A stretch of 64,000 nucleotides of DNA. Origin: Ruminococcaceae bacterium UBA7075 (GTDB taxonomy: Bacteria; Bacillota; Clostridia; Oscillospirales; Acutalibacteraceae). Positions 35,528-44,584 of this stretch are shown here, piece by piece (position 1 is the stretch's first letter; the number at the start of each line of letters is the position of its first letter). The stretch is from positions 11,063 through 75,062 of the forward strand of contig DKZL01000050.1 in the NCBI GenBank assembly GCA_002493635.1, given 5' to 3'. Both the position numbers and the translations under genes were made by a program. Below the pieces are notes generated by a model, which saw nothing but the letters and a program-made list of their open reading frames with translations, had not been told where the DNA came from and did no database searches.

Positions 35528-35953
35528 TTAAAACGGGCGGGTATTATCAAGTAAACCGGCATTTGCCCATGCAGAACGACCGCCGCTTGACTTTTTAATA
35601 CTTTTTATTCTTGCTTTTTCGGGAGAGCCGTACATTGTTGCCACAGCAGCCGAAATTACAGCAACTACCTCTTCACTCACTCCGTCCTGTGCAACAGGTG
35701 CAGGCGCAGCTTTAACAGGTGTTACAGAAACAGGTGCAGCCTTTTGTTTCTCAACAACCTTCTTTTTCTTGTTGCCGGACTGTTGAGCCTTTGTGACAAT
35801 ACCGCCGTAGATTTTAATAATGAAAATCAAAAGAACCAGCACCGCAAAAACTACAACAAATCCTGTAAGAACAACCTTAGCCGAGGCAATACCTTTTTCT
35901 GCCAATGAAAGTTCAGCAGTGTTCGCCAGAACAGCGAGGTCTGAAAAATTCAT
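35528..35953 (-). CDS. Sodium-pumping decarboxylase gamma-type subunit (OadG)
   Basis: This is a small membrane protein of 141 residues. One hydrophobic segment (about 28-48, VVLTGFVVVFAVLVLLIFII) is followed by a Lys-rich stretch, a Pro/Ala/Val linker and a C-terminal segment (about 92-141) with VVAVISAAVATMYG and GRSAWANAGLL, typical of OadG-type gamma subunits with an extension. It anchors the complex and may bind zinc in related proteins. GGGGG precedes the ATG. Its own promoter is at 35990-36018 and oadB follows after 30 nt. Confidence 0.85.
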   Translation of the reverse strand: MNFSDLAVLANTAELSLAEKGIASAKVVLTGFVVVFAVLVLLIFIIKIYGGIVTKAQQSGNKKKKVVEKQKAAPVSVTPVKAAPAPVAQDGVSEEVVAVISAAVATMYGSPEKARIKSIKKSSGGRSAWANAGLLDNTRPF

Positions 35954-35989
35954 AATACAACCCCCATATTAGTTTTAATATACTTTATT

Positions 35990-36018
35990 ATTATACTTTA
36001 TTCAAATATTTTTTTCAA
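35990..36018 (-). promoter_or_regulatory. Promoter for oadG-oadB
   Basis: Minus-strand TTGAAA (forward 36013-36018) and perfect TATAAT (forward 35990-35995) are separated by 17 nt, about 40 nt upstream of the oadG ATG, with GGGGGTTG as the ribosome site. A good sigma-A match. Confidence 0.75.
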
Positions 36019-36235
36019 TAACAAATCTAATCTGAAAATCATTTTGTTGAAGTTATATAATTTTTTAGTAACTCATTCATTAATTTTAGAATGTTGTTCG
36101 CAAGTTAAATATTTACTCGGTGGTTTATTAATTCTTACAGAAAAACAATTGCATTATTAAAACTCAGCAAGCGGTGTTTTAGTACAAAATCTTCATTACT
36201 ATCAATGATTTTTATCTGATATGTCAGATAACTAG

Positions 36236-36278
36236 AAAAGCCGTATTTTGATATAATTCATATCAAAATACGACTTTT
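36236..36278 (-). terminator. Terminator closing the EPS locus
   Basis: AAAAGCCGTATTTTGATAT and ATATCAAAATACGACTTTT form an almost perfect 18-19 bp stem with a short loop, directly after the stop of the last EPS-locus gene. T residues flank both sides, so it can work in both directions. It marks the downstream end of the roughly 27-kb leftward gene cluster. Confidence 0.85.
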
Positions 36279-36286
36279 ATTTGCTT

Positions 36287-37468
36287 TTACAAACCTATTT
36301 CTTTATAGATACGCTTCAGTTTTAATACTTCCTCAGTGTCTGTATTCATTATGCTTTTTGCCTCTTTGGCATGGGAACCCCAAGTATCTTTGGTTCTGAT
36401 AAATCGATGTACCCACGCAACAGGCAAAAGCCAATGACGTCCCTGCAAATATGTGTAGCGATTTTCAATGCTTGCGGCACTTGGAAACAATCTGTTAGCA
36501 AATGCACTGACCCTCGAAATACTCTCTTTATTACTTTTTTGCTTTTTCAATGAAATTAAACCGGAATCACGACCAACAAATCCAAATGTACCGCCGGACA
36601 AAGTAAATTCCATAAAATCTTCAATTACTTGTGCATCTATCTCATTCAGAATAATCGGCAAATCTACGCCGAAATACACATTTACAATCGTCAGCACCAT
36701 ATTTGCAAAATCAGAAAATGCTAATTTTTCTAATTCAGCCTGAATATATTTCCAATCAAGTTCATTGCTAAAGTGCTGTATAAACACGGCAATATCCATA
36801 TACATTCGGATACCTGCGCCTGAACCACTGATATGCTTTGCAATGTGTGTAAGCAAATAAAGGAAATGAAACTCGGGTGACAACTCATAGGTGTGTTCAT
36901 CGGTCAAATGTGCGTGCTCCCAAACGTGCCTAAAATAATCTTTATAGTCTGCCTTGTCAGAAACGTCCACTTCCATAACATCAGTGTGAATTTCATAATA
37001 TTCAACTCCACGCCGATAGCTGAAAACAGGCTCCCAGTCTGTTTTTCTTTCAAATCCCTGTTGCATCATCAGCTCATCACTCTTGCTACGGTCTTTTGGA
37101 TGGATAAGAAAATCAATATCGCCAAAGGTTCTTAATTCAGGAACAGGATAATAATCCTTTATTATATATCCTTTAAAGAGAAGATGATCAATTTTCTTGC
37201 TGTTCATCTTCCCGATTAGTTGTTTCATACTTTCTGAACGTTGAGAAATAAGCGTAATTGTCTGCAAGCATTGCTTTTTCATAAAATCGGCTACCTGCGA
37301 ATTTGACTCATCAGGATAGCTCATTACCATAAAGCCCAATATTCCCATAACGGAATGAATCTTTGCGAGTTTAATCAGCTTTGTCCAATCTCCGTGAAAT
37401 TCTCCAGGATTTTCACCAAGAACAAAGCCTTTTAATACTTTGAGCAAGTAAACTGATTCTTCGTTCAT
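36287..37468 (-). CDS. Nucleotidyltransferase-fold protein (PF14907-like)
   Basis: This 393-residue protein resembles the NTP_transf_5 family of uncharacterised nucleotidyltransferases. The catalytic signature is LRTFGDIDFLI, with Asp117 and Asp119 as the probable metal ligands, preceded by LLFKGYIIKDYYPVPE. Helical N- and C-terminal regions flank it and no membrane segment is evident. Relatives often lie in polysaccharide or peptide-modification clusters, where their substrates are unknown. Being last in the EPS locus suggests a role in modifying or priming the polymer. Weak ribosome site (GGGAATT). Confidence 0.75.
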   Translation of the reverse strand: MNEESVYLLKVLKGFVLGENPGEFHGDWTKLIKLAKIHSVMGILGFMVMSYPDESNSQVADFMKKQCLQTITLISQRSESMKQLIGKMNSKKIDHLLFKGYIIKDYYPVPELRTFGDIDFLIHPKDRSKSDELMMQQGFERKTDWEPVFSYRRGVEYYEIHTDVMEVDVSDKADYKDYFRHVWEHAHLTDEHTYELSPEFHFLYLLTHIAKHISGSGAGIRMYMDIAVFIQHFSNELDWKYIQAELEKLAFSDFANMVLTIVNVYFGVDLPIILNEIDAQVIEDFMEFTLSGGTFGFVGRDSGLISLKKQKSNKESISRVSAFANRLFPSAASIENRYTYLQGRHWLLPVAWVHRFIRTKDTWGSHAKEAKSIMNTDTEEVLKLKRIYKEIGL

Positions 37469-37516
37469 ATTATTTCAATAATTCCCTTTCCGGTCCGTAA
37501 ATATATCGGTCTTGAT

Positions 37517-38488
37517 TTACTTAATAATTCGCCTTCCTACCAAAAAAGGAAGATATTTGTCTATTAAATATACTACCGGCATCTCAAACAAAATAATACC
37601 GACTAATAATTCAATTCCATACACAATACTGCTGCCTGCCATAATCGGAATAAGCACAGGCATTGCATAAATTACCAACTGGTGAGTACCCATTATTGTT
37701 AAAGTATGATTACCAATATTGGTAATCATCTTGCAATGCAATATTCGGGAAATACCAATGATAAGAAGCGTACCGCTGATTCCGCCTATTACCAATGTAA
37801 TAGGATTATTAACAGTACAGGTATAATAGTCATTCCCACCAAACTTCAGGCTGAAAACTGCAACAGCCCCCGTCAAAAGCAAAGATGCCGACATCCACAT
37901 AATGCTTTTGGTTTTCTCTGACTGAAACAGATTTTTTCCAAAATTACCAATCATAATAAAGCCATATGCAAGCATTCCTCGCTCAATCACAATCATAAGC
38001 TGATTTTCAAATTCAAACATAGGAATAATAAAACAAATGACAGTCGAAACAATTCCAAACACTCGATTCGGATGCTTAATATATATCAAGTACAACAGAC
38101 TTCCCAAGAACATAGCCACAAGAAACCAGTCAGCACCTGTATTGCAGCGAACAGTTACCATATTATAAATACCTTTAATCAAGTTTTGCTTTGCAAAAAA
38201 AGCTTTCCAGACAATTCCGATTATTTCAAAAAACAAATACGGTACAATTAATGAATAAATCCTTTTTACAATAAAATCCTTAACTGATGCGCTTTTCCAC
38301 TTTTCATTATTCATCAGAACACCGTGAATTATAAAAAAAGCCGACATATGAAAAGCATATATAAACTCCTGAATAACTGAAAAATATAACTTGTCATACT
38401 GAGGATTGAGTACAATTAAAATATGACCCAGCACAACAAGGAAAATCAAATATGCTTTTGAGGTATCAAAATAATCTATTCTTTTCAT
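37517..38488 (-). CDS. Membrane acyltransferase (acyltransferase 3 family)
   Basis: This is a polytopic acyltransferase-3 protein of about 323 residues that probably adds an acyl group, such as acetyl, to a polysaccharide. About ten hydrophobic segments are present, with the N-terminal RIDYFDTSKAYLIFLVVLGH containing the catalytic His of the family (in VVLGH), and YAFHMSAFFIIHG (about 55-70). The longer frame from 38527 adds 13 residues without a good ribosome site; MKRIDYFD is a typical family start. The start remains less certain than others. Confidence 0.85.
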   Translation of the reverse strand: MKRIDYFDTSKAYLIFLVVLGHILIVLNPQYDKLYFSVIQEFIYAFHMSAFFIIHGVLMNNEKWKSASVKDFIVKRIYSLIVPYLFFEIIGIVWKAFFAKQNLIKGIYNMVTVRCNTGADWFLVAMFLGSLLYLIYIKHPNRVFGIVSTVICFIIPMFEFENQLMIVIERGMLAYGFIMIGNFGKNLFQSEKTKSIMWMSASLLLTGAVAVFSLKFGGNDYYTCTVNNPITLVIGGISGTLLIIGISRILHCKMITNIGNHTLTIMGTHQLVIYAMPVLIPIMAGSSIVYGIELLVGIILFEMPVVYLIDKYLPFLVGRRIIK

Positions 38489-38538
38489 TTTATTATCCAC
38501 GACCCCTTTCCAAAAGCACAAACACAATTCAAATTTTA

Positions 38539-39411
38539 TTACGTATAAGGTACCACATCAACAACAACTATCTCCGGCGGATTATTAAGTCTGGGAATAT
38601 TGTGTTCAGAACCAAGCCCGGTTGATAAAACACATTTTGCCTGTGTTCCCGAGAATAGCCCTTTAGTATACGGCGGAAACCAACCGACATATGGAGCATA
38701 TAAGCCTTGGTCAATTATAGGAATACGAATTGCTCCTCCATGATAGTGTCCTGAAAATACAATGTCAACAGGATATATATTGATATAATCCCAATCCACC
38801 CATTGTGTAGGGATATGATTAATTAATATTTTTAGTCTGTCTGTATTCTCAAAATCATTTGCAAAATCAAGCTCTGATTTCTTTTGCACATCATCCTGAG
38901 TAAACATACCAGGCTGACGATAGTAACCCATATAGCCGCCGATTCTTAGCTCTGAATCATTTACAGATACATCACGATAGGAATTATTCAGAACAACTGC
39001 ACCTGCTTGCGTCAATTTATCTTCTAAATCAGTGCCAAAGCTTTCAATCCAGTCTACCTCATGATTTCCATAACCGTAATAAATGGGTGCTGCATCGCTC
39101 AGAGAAGAAATCAAGTCGGTTATAATATCAAGATTTTCTTCATCTCTGTTTATCATATCACCACTCATTACAATTAAATCAGGAGATTGCTTTTTTACTA
39201 AATCTATCAATTCCTCATTATTATCACCAAATTCAGCATTATGCAGGTCAGACAGTTGAAGAATCCTGATAGAAGACGTTACCGATTCCTCAACAGTATA
39301 TTCGTTAATGGTCAGACTTTTTGATGATATGTAAAAATATCCGACTGTAACTACGATTACAAATAAAAATACAAACGATAGAATCAGTACAAAACGGATT
39401 ATTTTTCTCAT
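38539..39411 (-). CDS. Membrane-anchored metallophosphoesterase
   Basis: This is a calcineurin-like phosphoesterase of 290 residues with an N-terminal membrane anchor (about 5-27), so the catalytic domain faces outside. Metal ligands are visible in SDLH (Asp55, His57), SGDM (Asp85), GYGNHEVDW (Asn116, His117), INHIP and FSGHYHGG. It resembles YkuE/YaeI-type enzymes that act on lipid-linked phosphates. In this locus, with a glycerophosphotransferase and a Stealth protein, it could trim or recycle phosphodiester polymer or its lipid carrier; that role is inferred. GGAG precedes the ATG. Confidence 0.88.
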   Translation of the reverse strand: MRKIIRFVLILSFVFLFVIVVTVGYFYISSKSLTINEYTVEESVTSSIRILQLSDLHNAEFGDNNEELIDLVKKQSPDLIVMSGDMINRDEENLDIITDLISSLSDAAPIYYGYGNHEVDWIESFGTDLEDKLTQAGAVVLNNSYRDVSVNDSELRIGGYMGYYRQPGMFTQDDVQKKSELDFANDFENTDRLKILINHIPTQWVDWDYINIYPVDIVFSGHYHGGAIRIPIIDQGLYAPYVGWFPPYTKGLFSGTQAKCVLSTGLGSEHNIPRLNNPPEIVVVDVVPYT

Positions 39412-39530
39412 TTTTTCTCCTGTTGAAGTCTAAAATATCTTGATAAATTAAATTATCATTTGTAAGGAATTTCCGTAGCACAGATATGAAAAATTTTCTT
39501 GATTTATTATTTTGGAAACTCTCTATGCTT

Positions 39531-40619
39531 TTATCTTGATAATTTTCTGACAGTTTTGTCTTTGACTGCTGTCACCACATTTAAAATACCGTTTTTTATT
39601 TTGTACTTAAATAAATTACCGTCTAATACATAATTTATAATATTATTAATTCTCAAAACCATGCCTTTAGGAAAATTTAAATACATTAAATTATTTTCTT
39701 TTTTTAAGCTTTTTAGATTCATTCTCATGAAATCTTTATCAACAATTTCTTTATTAAATAAATCTCTGTACTCATTACAATCAAAAGTCTCTTTTTTATA
39801 ATATACTTTCATCTCATGATACATTATCATATAATAAATAGCAGAAAAGTGCTCACAAAGATAATCCAAATCAGGATATCTTTTATAGTGTACCAATACA
39901 GCCTTTGCCAGTTCATTAAAGCGATTCAAATTACTTTTCTTAATATCATTTCCCATAATAGAATCATTTCGTCTCAAATAATTATAAAGGCAATCTTTCA
40001 TTGCATACATCGTCTTAGTATGAACAATATAGCACAAATTGAAATACATATCCTCAGCAAAAATTCTGCTGTTGTCTTCAAATCTAAGCCCATATTTTTC
40101 AATTATATCTCTTCGATAAATTCTTGACCATGCTTCCCAGCCAACACGCCAATTCATAAATATTCTTAAAATAAAAGCGAGATAATCATCTTGCTTTTCA
40201 AACTTAAATTCTTTACCGGCGTCTGAATGAGTGAGAGCAGATACATTTTCATCTTCATCAATAATATTAAGACCAAACGATACAATATCGTAACCTTTTA
40301 TTATAGTATTGTAAGCTTTCTCCAATAAATCAGGTTCAACAAAATCATCGCTGTCAACAAATATAATATATTGTCCGGTTGCATAATCTAACCCGGCATT
40401 TCTTGCATCAGATAACCCGCCGTTTTCTTTATGTATAACATAAATACGATTATCTTTTTCTGCATACTCATCACATATTCTGCCACAATTATCAGGACTT
40501 CCGTCATCAACAAGTATCAGTTCAAAATCAGTAAAGGTTTGATTAAGAATACTGTCAACGCATCTTTTTAAATATCTTTCAACTTTGTATATTGGAACTA
40601 TAATGCTAATTTCGCACAT
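39531..40619 (-). CDS. GT2 family glycosyltransferase
   Basis: This is a cytoplasmic family-2 glycosyltransferase of 362 residues that transfers a sugar from a nucleotide-sugar donor. The N-terminal GT-A domain has ISIIVPIYKVERYLKRCVDS, the nucleotide-binding LVDDGSPDNC (about 36-45) and the metal motif IIFVDSDDFV (about 89-98). The C-terminal 150 residues are basic and variable. The first 80 residues closely resemble two other GT2 genes at 45.5-47.5 kb. GGAAGG precedes the ATG. The donor sugar is unknown. Confidence 0.9.
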   Translation of the reverse strand: MCEISIIVPIYKVERYLKRCVDSILNQTFTDFELILVDDGSPDNCGRICDEYAEKDNRIYVIHKENGGLSDARNAGLDYATGQYIIFVDSDDFVEPDLLEKAYNTIIKGYDIVSFGLNIIDEDENVSALTHSDAGKEFKFEKQDDYLAFILRIFMNWRVGWEAWSRIYRRDIIEKYGLRFEDNSRIFAEDMYFNLCYIVHTKTMYAMKDCLYNYLRRNDSIMGNDIKKSNLNRFNELAKAVLVHYKRYPDLDYLCEHFSAIYYMIMYHEMKVYYKKETFDCNEYRDLFNKEIVDKDFMRMNLKSLKKENNLMYLNFPKGMVLRINNIINYVLDGNLFKYKIKNGILNVVTAVKDKTVRKLSR

Positions 40620-40658
40620 TTTTATTTTCCTTCCCTAATTATAGGTATAACTACAAAC

Positions 40659-41076
40659 TTATATAAGATGCCTTTTTACAAAATCCGTCAATTGAGTACT
40701 TGACACACCATCTGTATGAGGTAAATATACTATTTTAACGTCAAGAGAAGAAAACTGTTTCTCAAACATCTCCTATTGAGGCGTTCCCTTCCAATCGGAT
40801 CCAACGAACATTTTATTGAAATGATACTTTTCCCATGCTTCAATCTTGTTCTTATTTTCCTGAATAACTACTTTATCCACATATTTTATTGCAGCAACGA
40901 TTTCAGCTCTTTCATCATATGGAATAACTGGAAGTTTCTTTTTTTTCTTTTTGCACCAACTCATCTGTACTAACACCAACAATTAAATAATCACAATTTT
41001 CCTTTGCTCTACGCAAAACATTCAAATGTCCAATATGGAACATATCAAACACACCCGTTGTGTAGCCGACTACCAT
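40659..41076 (-). pseudogene. tagD: Broken glycerol-3-phosphate cytidylyltransferase (TagD-like)
   Basis: An ATG at 41076 with GGAAGG upstream starts [20 protein letters not shown], the HxGH nucleotidyltransferase start of TagD. After [11 protein letters not shown] the frame breaks within AAAAAGAAAAAAAAG. One fewer A in the A8 run (near 40938-40945) would restore [20 protein letters not shown] second defect follows at KGTPQ: an in-frame TAG at 40773-40775, after which the same frame still encodes EMFEKQFSSLDVKIVYLP and a TDGVSST version of the family RTxGISTT motif, to a stop at 40659. With both repaired it would be about 138 residues, close to the TagD length. Two independent lesions indicate a recent pseudogene, though sequencing error in the homopolymer is possible for one. 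Confidence 0.87.
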
Positions 41077-41098
41077 TTTCTGTCAACCTTCCTAATAT

Positions 41099-42265
41099 TT
41101 ATTTAATATATTGCTTTATCCATCCAACAGCTTGTTTAGCAGCTTTTCCATCATCAAATGGCATCCATACATCTTTTTTAAAATCAGATAACTTCTCCTG
41201 ATAAACAGATTCATTAAAATTATTAATCAAAGTAATCAGTTCATCAACTGTATTACATTTAGGGAAAGGACAAATTTGATATAGATCGGATAAACCTCTT
41301 TTTTCAATGTATTCTTCATAGTCCAAAGTACATAAAAGCACAGGTTTATTCATAAGAGCAAAATCAAAAGTTATACCAGAATAATCTGTAATTAAGATAT
41401 CAGATGAAATGATAAGCTCTTGAACATCAGGATAATGCGTTGCGCATATTATTTTGTCACTATACTCAATAAAATCAAACAGTTCTTCCGCATTTGGATG
41501 TAAGCGCACTAAAATTACAAACTTTTTATTGAATCTTGTTTCAAACGCAGAAATAATTTCTTTGAAGTCTTTCAAATACCCATCAATTGATTTATCATCA
41601 CGAAATGTAGGTGCATATAAAATAATAGCTACATCCTTATCAATATCTAACGTATTACGTACTTTTGCTGTTATCACACTTGCGCAATCAGTGAATAATA
41701 CATCATTTCTTGGTTGACCAAATTCTAATATTTCTGTTTTAGGATTTAACCAAAAATATTTTCTATATTGCTCGCTACACAAAGCACAGGCCGATATTAT
41801 TGCATCACATTCAAATCCATCTAATTTTGCACGCTCAACGTATTCCTTATCAAGTTTGTCCTCCGCTTCGCCTTCGACTTTTTTAAAGCCCATACCACCA
41901 TGCCAAGTCTGTATAAATATTTGTCCTTTGCGCTTGGGGATTCTCATTGACCATCTATTATTTCTAACTACAACTTTTGCTGTTGCCAATTCACGTGAAG
42001 CTTCATCAGAATAAGAAATTGCAGTTCTAACATAAGGAGGCATTTTAACCGAATCATTTTTCACAAGCCAAACTACATCCCACTTCAAATTCTGAGAAAA
42101 AATTTCTTCAGATATATATTTAGGATTATCTGCATAACCTTTACCATCAAAATTATCAAATACAATCTTATTATTCTGAAGCAAATTGAATTTTTGTAAT
42201 AATACCTGCTGTTTTGCTTTTTTATCTAATTTAATAAATCGGGTAACTCTTTTTATTATATTCAT
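41099..42265 (-). CDS. CDP-glycerol glycerophosphotransferase family protein
   Basis: This is a TagB/TagF-family (PF04464) enzyme of 388 residues that moves glycerol-phosphate from CDP-glycerol onto a lipid-linked sugar or polymer, as in teichoic acid synthesis. Conserved points include FIQTWHGGMGFKKVEGEAE (catalytic His region), FGQPRNDVLF and ILYAPTFRDD, then ILVRLHPNAEELFDF and the second His/Asp region ITDYSGITFDFAL. Length fits a single-domain transferase. The start at 42265 is chosen because GGAG is 7 nt upstream; the longer frame uses a TTG. The gene for its donor, the TagD-like enzyme just downstream, is broken. Confidence 0.93.
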   Translation of the reverse strand: MNIIKRVTRFIKLDKKAKQQVLLQKFNLLQNNKIVFDNFDGKGYADNPKYISEEIFSQNLKWDVVWLVKNDSVKMPPYVRTAISYSDEASRELATAKVVVRNNRWSMRIPKRKGQIFIQTWHGGMGFKKVEGEAEDKLDKEYVERAKLDGFECDAIISACALCSEQYRKYFWLNPKTEILEFGQPRNDVLFTDCASVITAKVRNTLDIDKDVAIILYAPTFRDDKSIDGYLKDFKEIISAFETRFNKKFVILVRLHPNAEELFDFIEYSDKIICATHYPDVQELIISSDILITDYSGITFDFALMNKPVLLCTLDYEEYIEKRGLSDLYQICPFPKCNTVDELITLINNFNESVYQEKLSDFKKDVWMPFDDGKAAKQAVGWIKQYIK

Positions 42266-42358
42266 ATGTACTCCAATCAAACAATTACACTATATTATCT
42301 GAAACAATTCCCAATATACAAGCAACATTTAAAATATTCATAACCATGGACAATTGAT

Positions 42359-43273
42359 CTAAGATAAATAAGTTTTAATTATATACCAATAGAACGTATT
42401 TTTTGACTTAGTATAATCATTGTGATGATTTAGCTTATGAAATTTCGATATTTTCATAATGTCATTCCATCTGTCTTGAGAAAACTTGTCGCCTAACTCA
42501 AACTGCAGTGTGTGTGGCGACTGGTTATTAAACACAGGAACCTTTTTCCAATCATCAGCATATCTTCGAGTAGAAATTGTAAAAAATATATGGAAAATAA
42601 AATAATTCTCTGCTTTGTCATGAGTTTTCCAATACTCAAATAGCAAATCTCTTGTAAGAACTAAAATTGGCTGATTGCTATGCGATGATATAAACCAATT
42701 AGAACAAACGATAGGCTCTATATCCATCCTTTTCAAATCAATATTCTGATATAAAAAAAGCGGAGCATTTGTAATGGAGTCCGGTATATCATCGGATGTA
42801 CATAAAACAGTAGCATCCGCCCATATGCCTCCATACTGACATAAAAGTTGAATTCTCAATAAATCTGAGTAATGAGCATGACTAATCTTTCCTTCCTCAT
42901 ATTTCTTTTGAATATACTCCGGGAATACAACATATTGAGAAATATTATCATTCGACAATATTACTATTTCCTTGTGTGGGAAATTTTTTCTCATTGAATT
43001 GATACAAGCTTTTACCAAAGGCGGAGCATTATCTTCTCCTTGAAACCAGCAAATCCAAATCTTATTGCTTGCCTGAGATTTTTTCGTAATTTTTGCTCCA
43101 CATTGAATCATATCAGCATATTTTTCTGTAAATTCATTGTATACATTATCTTGTTCAATCCTAGCAATAATATTTCGATTTTTTACTATAAACAAATGGT
43201 TTCGTATTCTGAATAACTTCAAAAACTGTAAAAAATCATGGAGCCTTCTTATATTAGTTTTGAAAAAGTTCAT
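42359..43273 (-). CDS. Capsular polysaccharide glycosyltransferase (PF05704-like)
   Basis: This is a 304-residue protein of the capsular polysaccharide synthesis glycosyltransferase family. The motif NKIWICWFQGEDNAPPLVKA begins the catalytic domain, and HYSDLLRIQLLCQYGGIWAD provides the DxD-like metal site (WADAT). It probably transfers a hexose to a growing oligosaccharide in the cytoplasm. AAGGAGGGG precedes the ATG. It lies 19 nt after the ABC ATPase gene. The sugar is unknown. Confidence 0.85.
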   Translation of the reverse strand: MNFFKTNIRRLHDFLQFLKLFRIRNHLFIVKNRNIIARIEQDNVYNEFTEKYADMIQCGAKITKKSQASNKIWICWFQGEDNAPPLVKACINSMRKNFPHKEIVILSNDNISQYVVFPEYIQKKYEEGKISHAHYSDLLRIQLLCQYGGIWADATVLCTSDDIPDSITNAPLFLYQNIDLKRMDIEPIVCSNWFISSHSNQPILVLTRDLLFEYWKTHDKAENYFIFHIFFTISTRRYADDWKKVPVFNNQSPHTLQFELGDKFSQDRWNDIMKISKFHKLNHHNDYTKSKNTFYWYIIKTYLS

Positions 43274-43292
43274 ACAGCCCCTCCTTTACTCA

Positions 43293-44573
43293 TTAACCTA
43301 TTTTCTCAACTTCTGCATCTGGTAGTCTAATATTTCCCCAGTAACGCGTTGACCAAATAATATCATTATTATCGCAATCAATCAAACGTATAGGTATTCT
43401 TGCAGCAGGATTATCATAAGAATAATAATTTCCATTACGATCAAAAAATATAATTTCAAAGCTAAAACAATATAACCCACACATAAGTTCATCAGTATTA
43501 AGCTTGAATTGTATTCTCTCTTCTTCACCAATATTCAGATGGAATGTTTTTGACAGATAAGCGGCAATTTTTTCAGTGTTATTATGATCTTTTATTCTCA
43601 TTACGCACTGAATTCCATCCATTTCAATTTTAGAACGAAGTGTCATCTCATACTCAATTTGTTCACCAACTCTAAACTCTGCCGTTTTTTTATTTAGAAA
43701 ACGAAAATTTTCTACAAATATTTGTTTGCCAAAATGCAGATTTCTTTCTTTATTCTTATAATCATAGAAAACTGGGAAATCATCGGAATTACCTATACCC
43801 ATATAAATATCAATGGCTTTTTCTACACTACCTTCAAAAATAATTTGTCCATGATCAAGTACAATGCATCTATCACATAACTTTCTGATTGTATTCATAT
43901 TGTGACTAACATAAAGAACTGTTCGCCCATCCTGCTTAGCTGCATCACGCATTTTATCCAAGCACTTATTTTGGAATTTCATATCACCAACAGCCAGAAC
44001 CTCATCCATAATCATTATCTCAGAATCAAGGTGAGCCGCAACTGAAAATGCAAGCTTAACATACATACCTGAGGAATAGCGTTTTACAGGAGTATCAATA
44101 AATTTTTCCATTTCCGCAAACTCAACAATCTGGTCAAATTTTTTATCAATCTCATCTTTTGTCATACCGAGAATAGCACCATTCATATAGACATTTTCAC
44201 GTCCTGTCAATTCGGGGTGAAAACCTGTTCCTACCTCCAGCATTGATGCAATTCTTCCATTATAACCAATAGCTCCTTTTGTCGGAGCAGTAACACGGCA
44301 AAGTAATTTTAAAAGTGTTGATTTTCCGGCACCATTATGACCAATGATACCTACTGCCTCACCTTTTTTTACCTCAAATGATATGCCATCCAATGCAAGA
44401 AATCGCTCACCAATTTCAATATTAGTGTCTGAACCGATTTTACTGTTAGGGTCTTCTTTCTTGCGAATACGGGCCCACAAAGACTGTAAATCACCTTTAA
44501 GCGTTCCTCCGCCAATGGCACCTAAACGGTATTCTTTTGAAACATTATCAATTTTAATTGCAATTTCGTCCAT
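43293..44573 (-). CDS. wzt: Polysaccharide ABC exporter ATPase (Wzt/TagH-type)
   Basis: This is the ATPase of an ABC exporter for O-antigen or teichoic-acid-type polymers. From the ATG at 44573 it has 426 residues. Walker A GHNGAGKS is at 78-85, the signature is YSSGMYVKLAFSVAA, Walker B is IMIMDEVLAVGD, and the switch His lies in VSHNM. A C-terminal domain of about 160 residues (after about 265) resembles the Wzt carbohydrate-binding domain that recognises the polymer end. A longer GTG start is rejected because GGAG fits the ATG. It overlaps the permease stop region. Confidence 0.93.
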   Translation of the reverse strand: MDEIAIKIDNVSKEYRLGAIGGGTLKGDLQSLWARIRKKEDPNSKIGSDTNIEIGERFLALDGISFEVKKGEAVGIIGHNGAGKSTLLKLLCRVTAPTKGAIGYNGRIASMLEVGTGFHPELTGRENVYMNGAILGMTKDEIDKKFDQIVEFAEMEKFIDTPVKRYSSGMYVKLAFSVAAHLDSEIMIMDEVLAVGDMKFQNKCLDKMRDAAKQDGRTVLYVSHNMNTIRKLCDRCIVLDHGQIIFEGSVEKAIDIYMGIGNSDDFPVFYDYKNKERNLHFGKQIFVENFRFLNKKTAEFRVGEQIEYEMTLRSKIEMDGIQCVMRIKDHNNTEKIAAYLSKTFHLNIGEEERIQFKLNTDELMCGLYCFSFEIIFFDRNGNYYSYDNPAARIPIRLIDCDNNDIIWSTRYWGNIRLPDAEVEKIG

Positions 44574-44584
44574 AGAAGTACTCC

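Larger units (their letters stand above)
35954..36286. other. 333-nt intergenic region between oadG and the EPS locus end
   Basis: This region holds the oadG promoter (35990-36018) and the EPS terminator (36236-36278). It also has a perfect 8-bp hairpin TTATCTGA/TCAGATAA with a 4-nt loop (36212-36231), which could be an operator or part of the terminator. The stretch from about 36020 to 36210 is AT-rich, and I see no gene or RNA in it. Confidence 0.5.

Noticed and set aside
40773..40775. Amber codon in the tagD-like gene read as pyrrolysine or by suppression
   Set aside because: The same gene also carries a frameshift, so one recoding event would not restore it; no supporting machinery is in the window.
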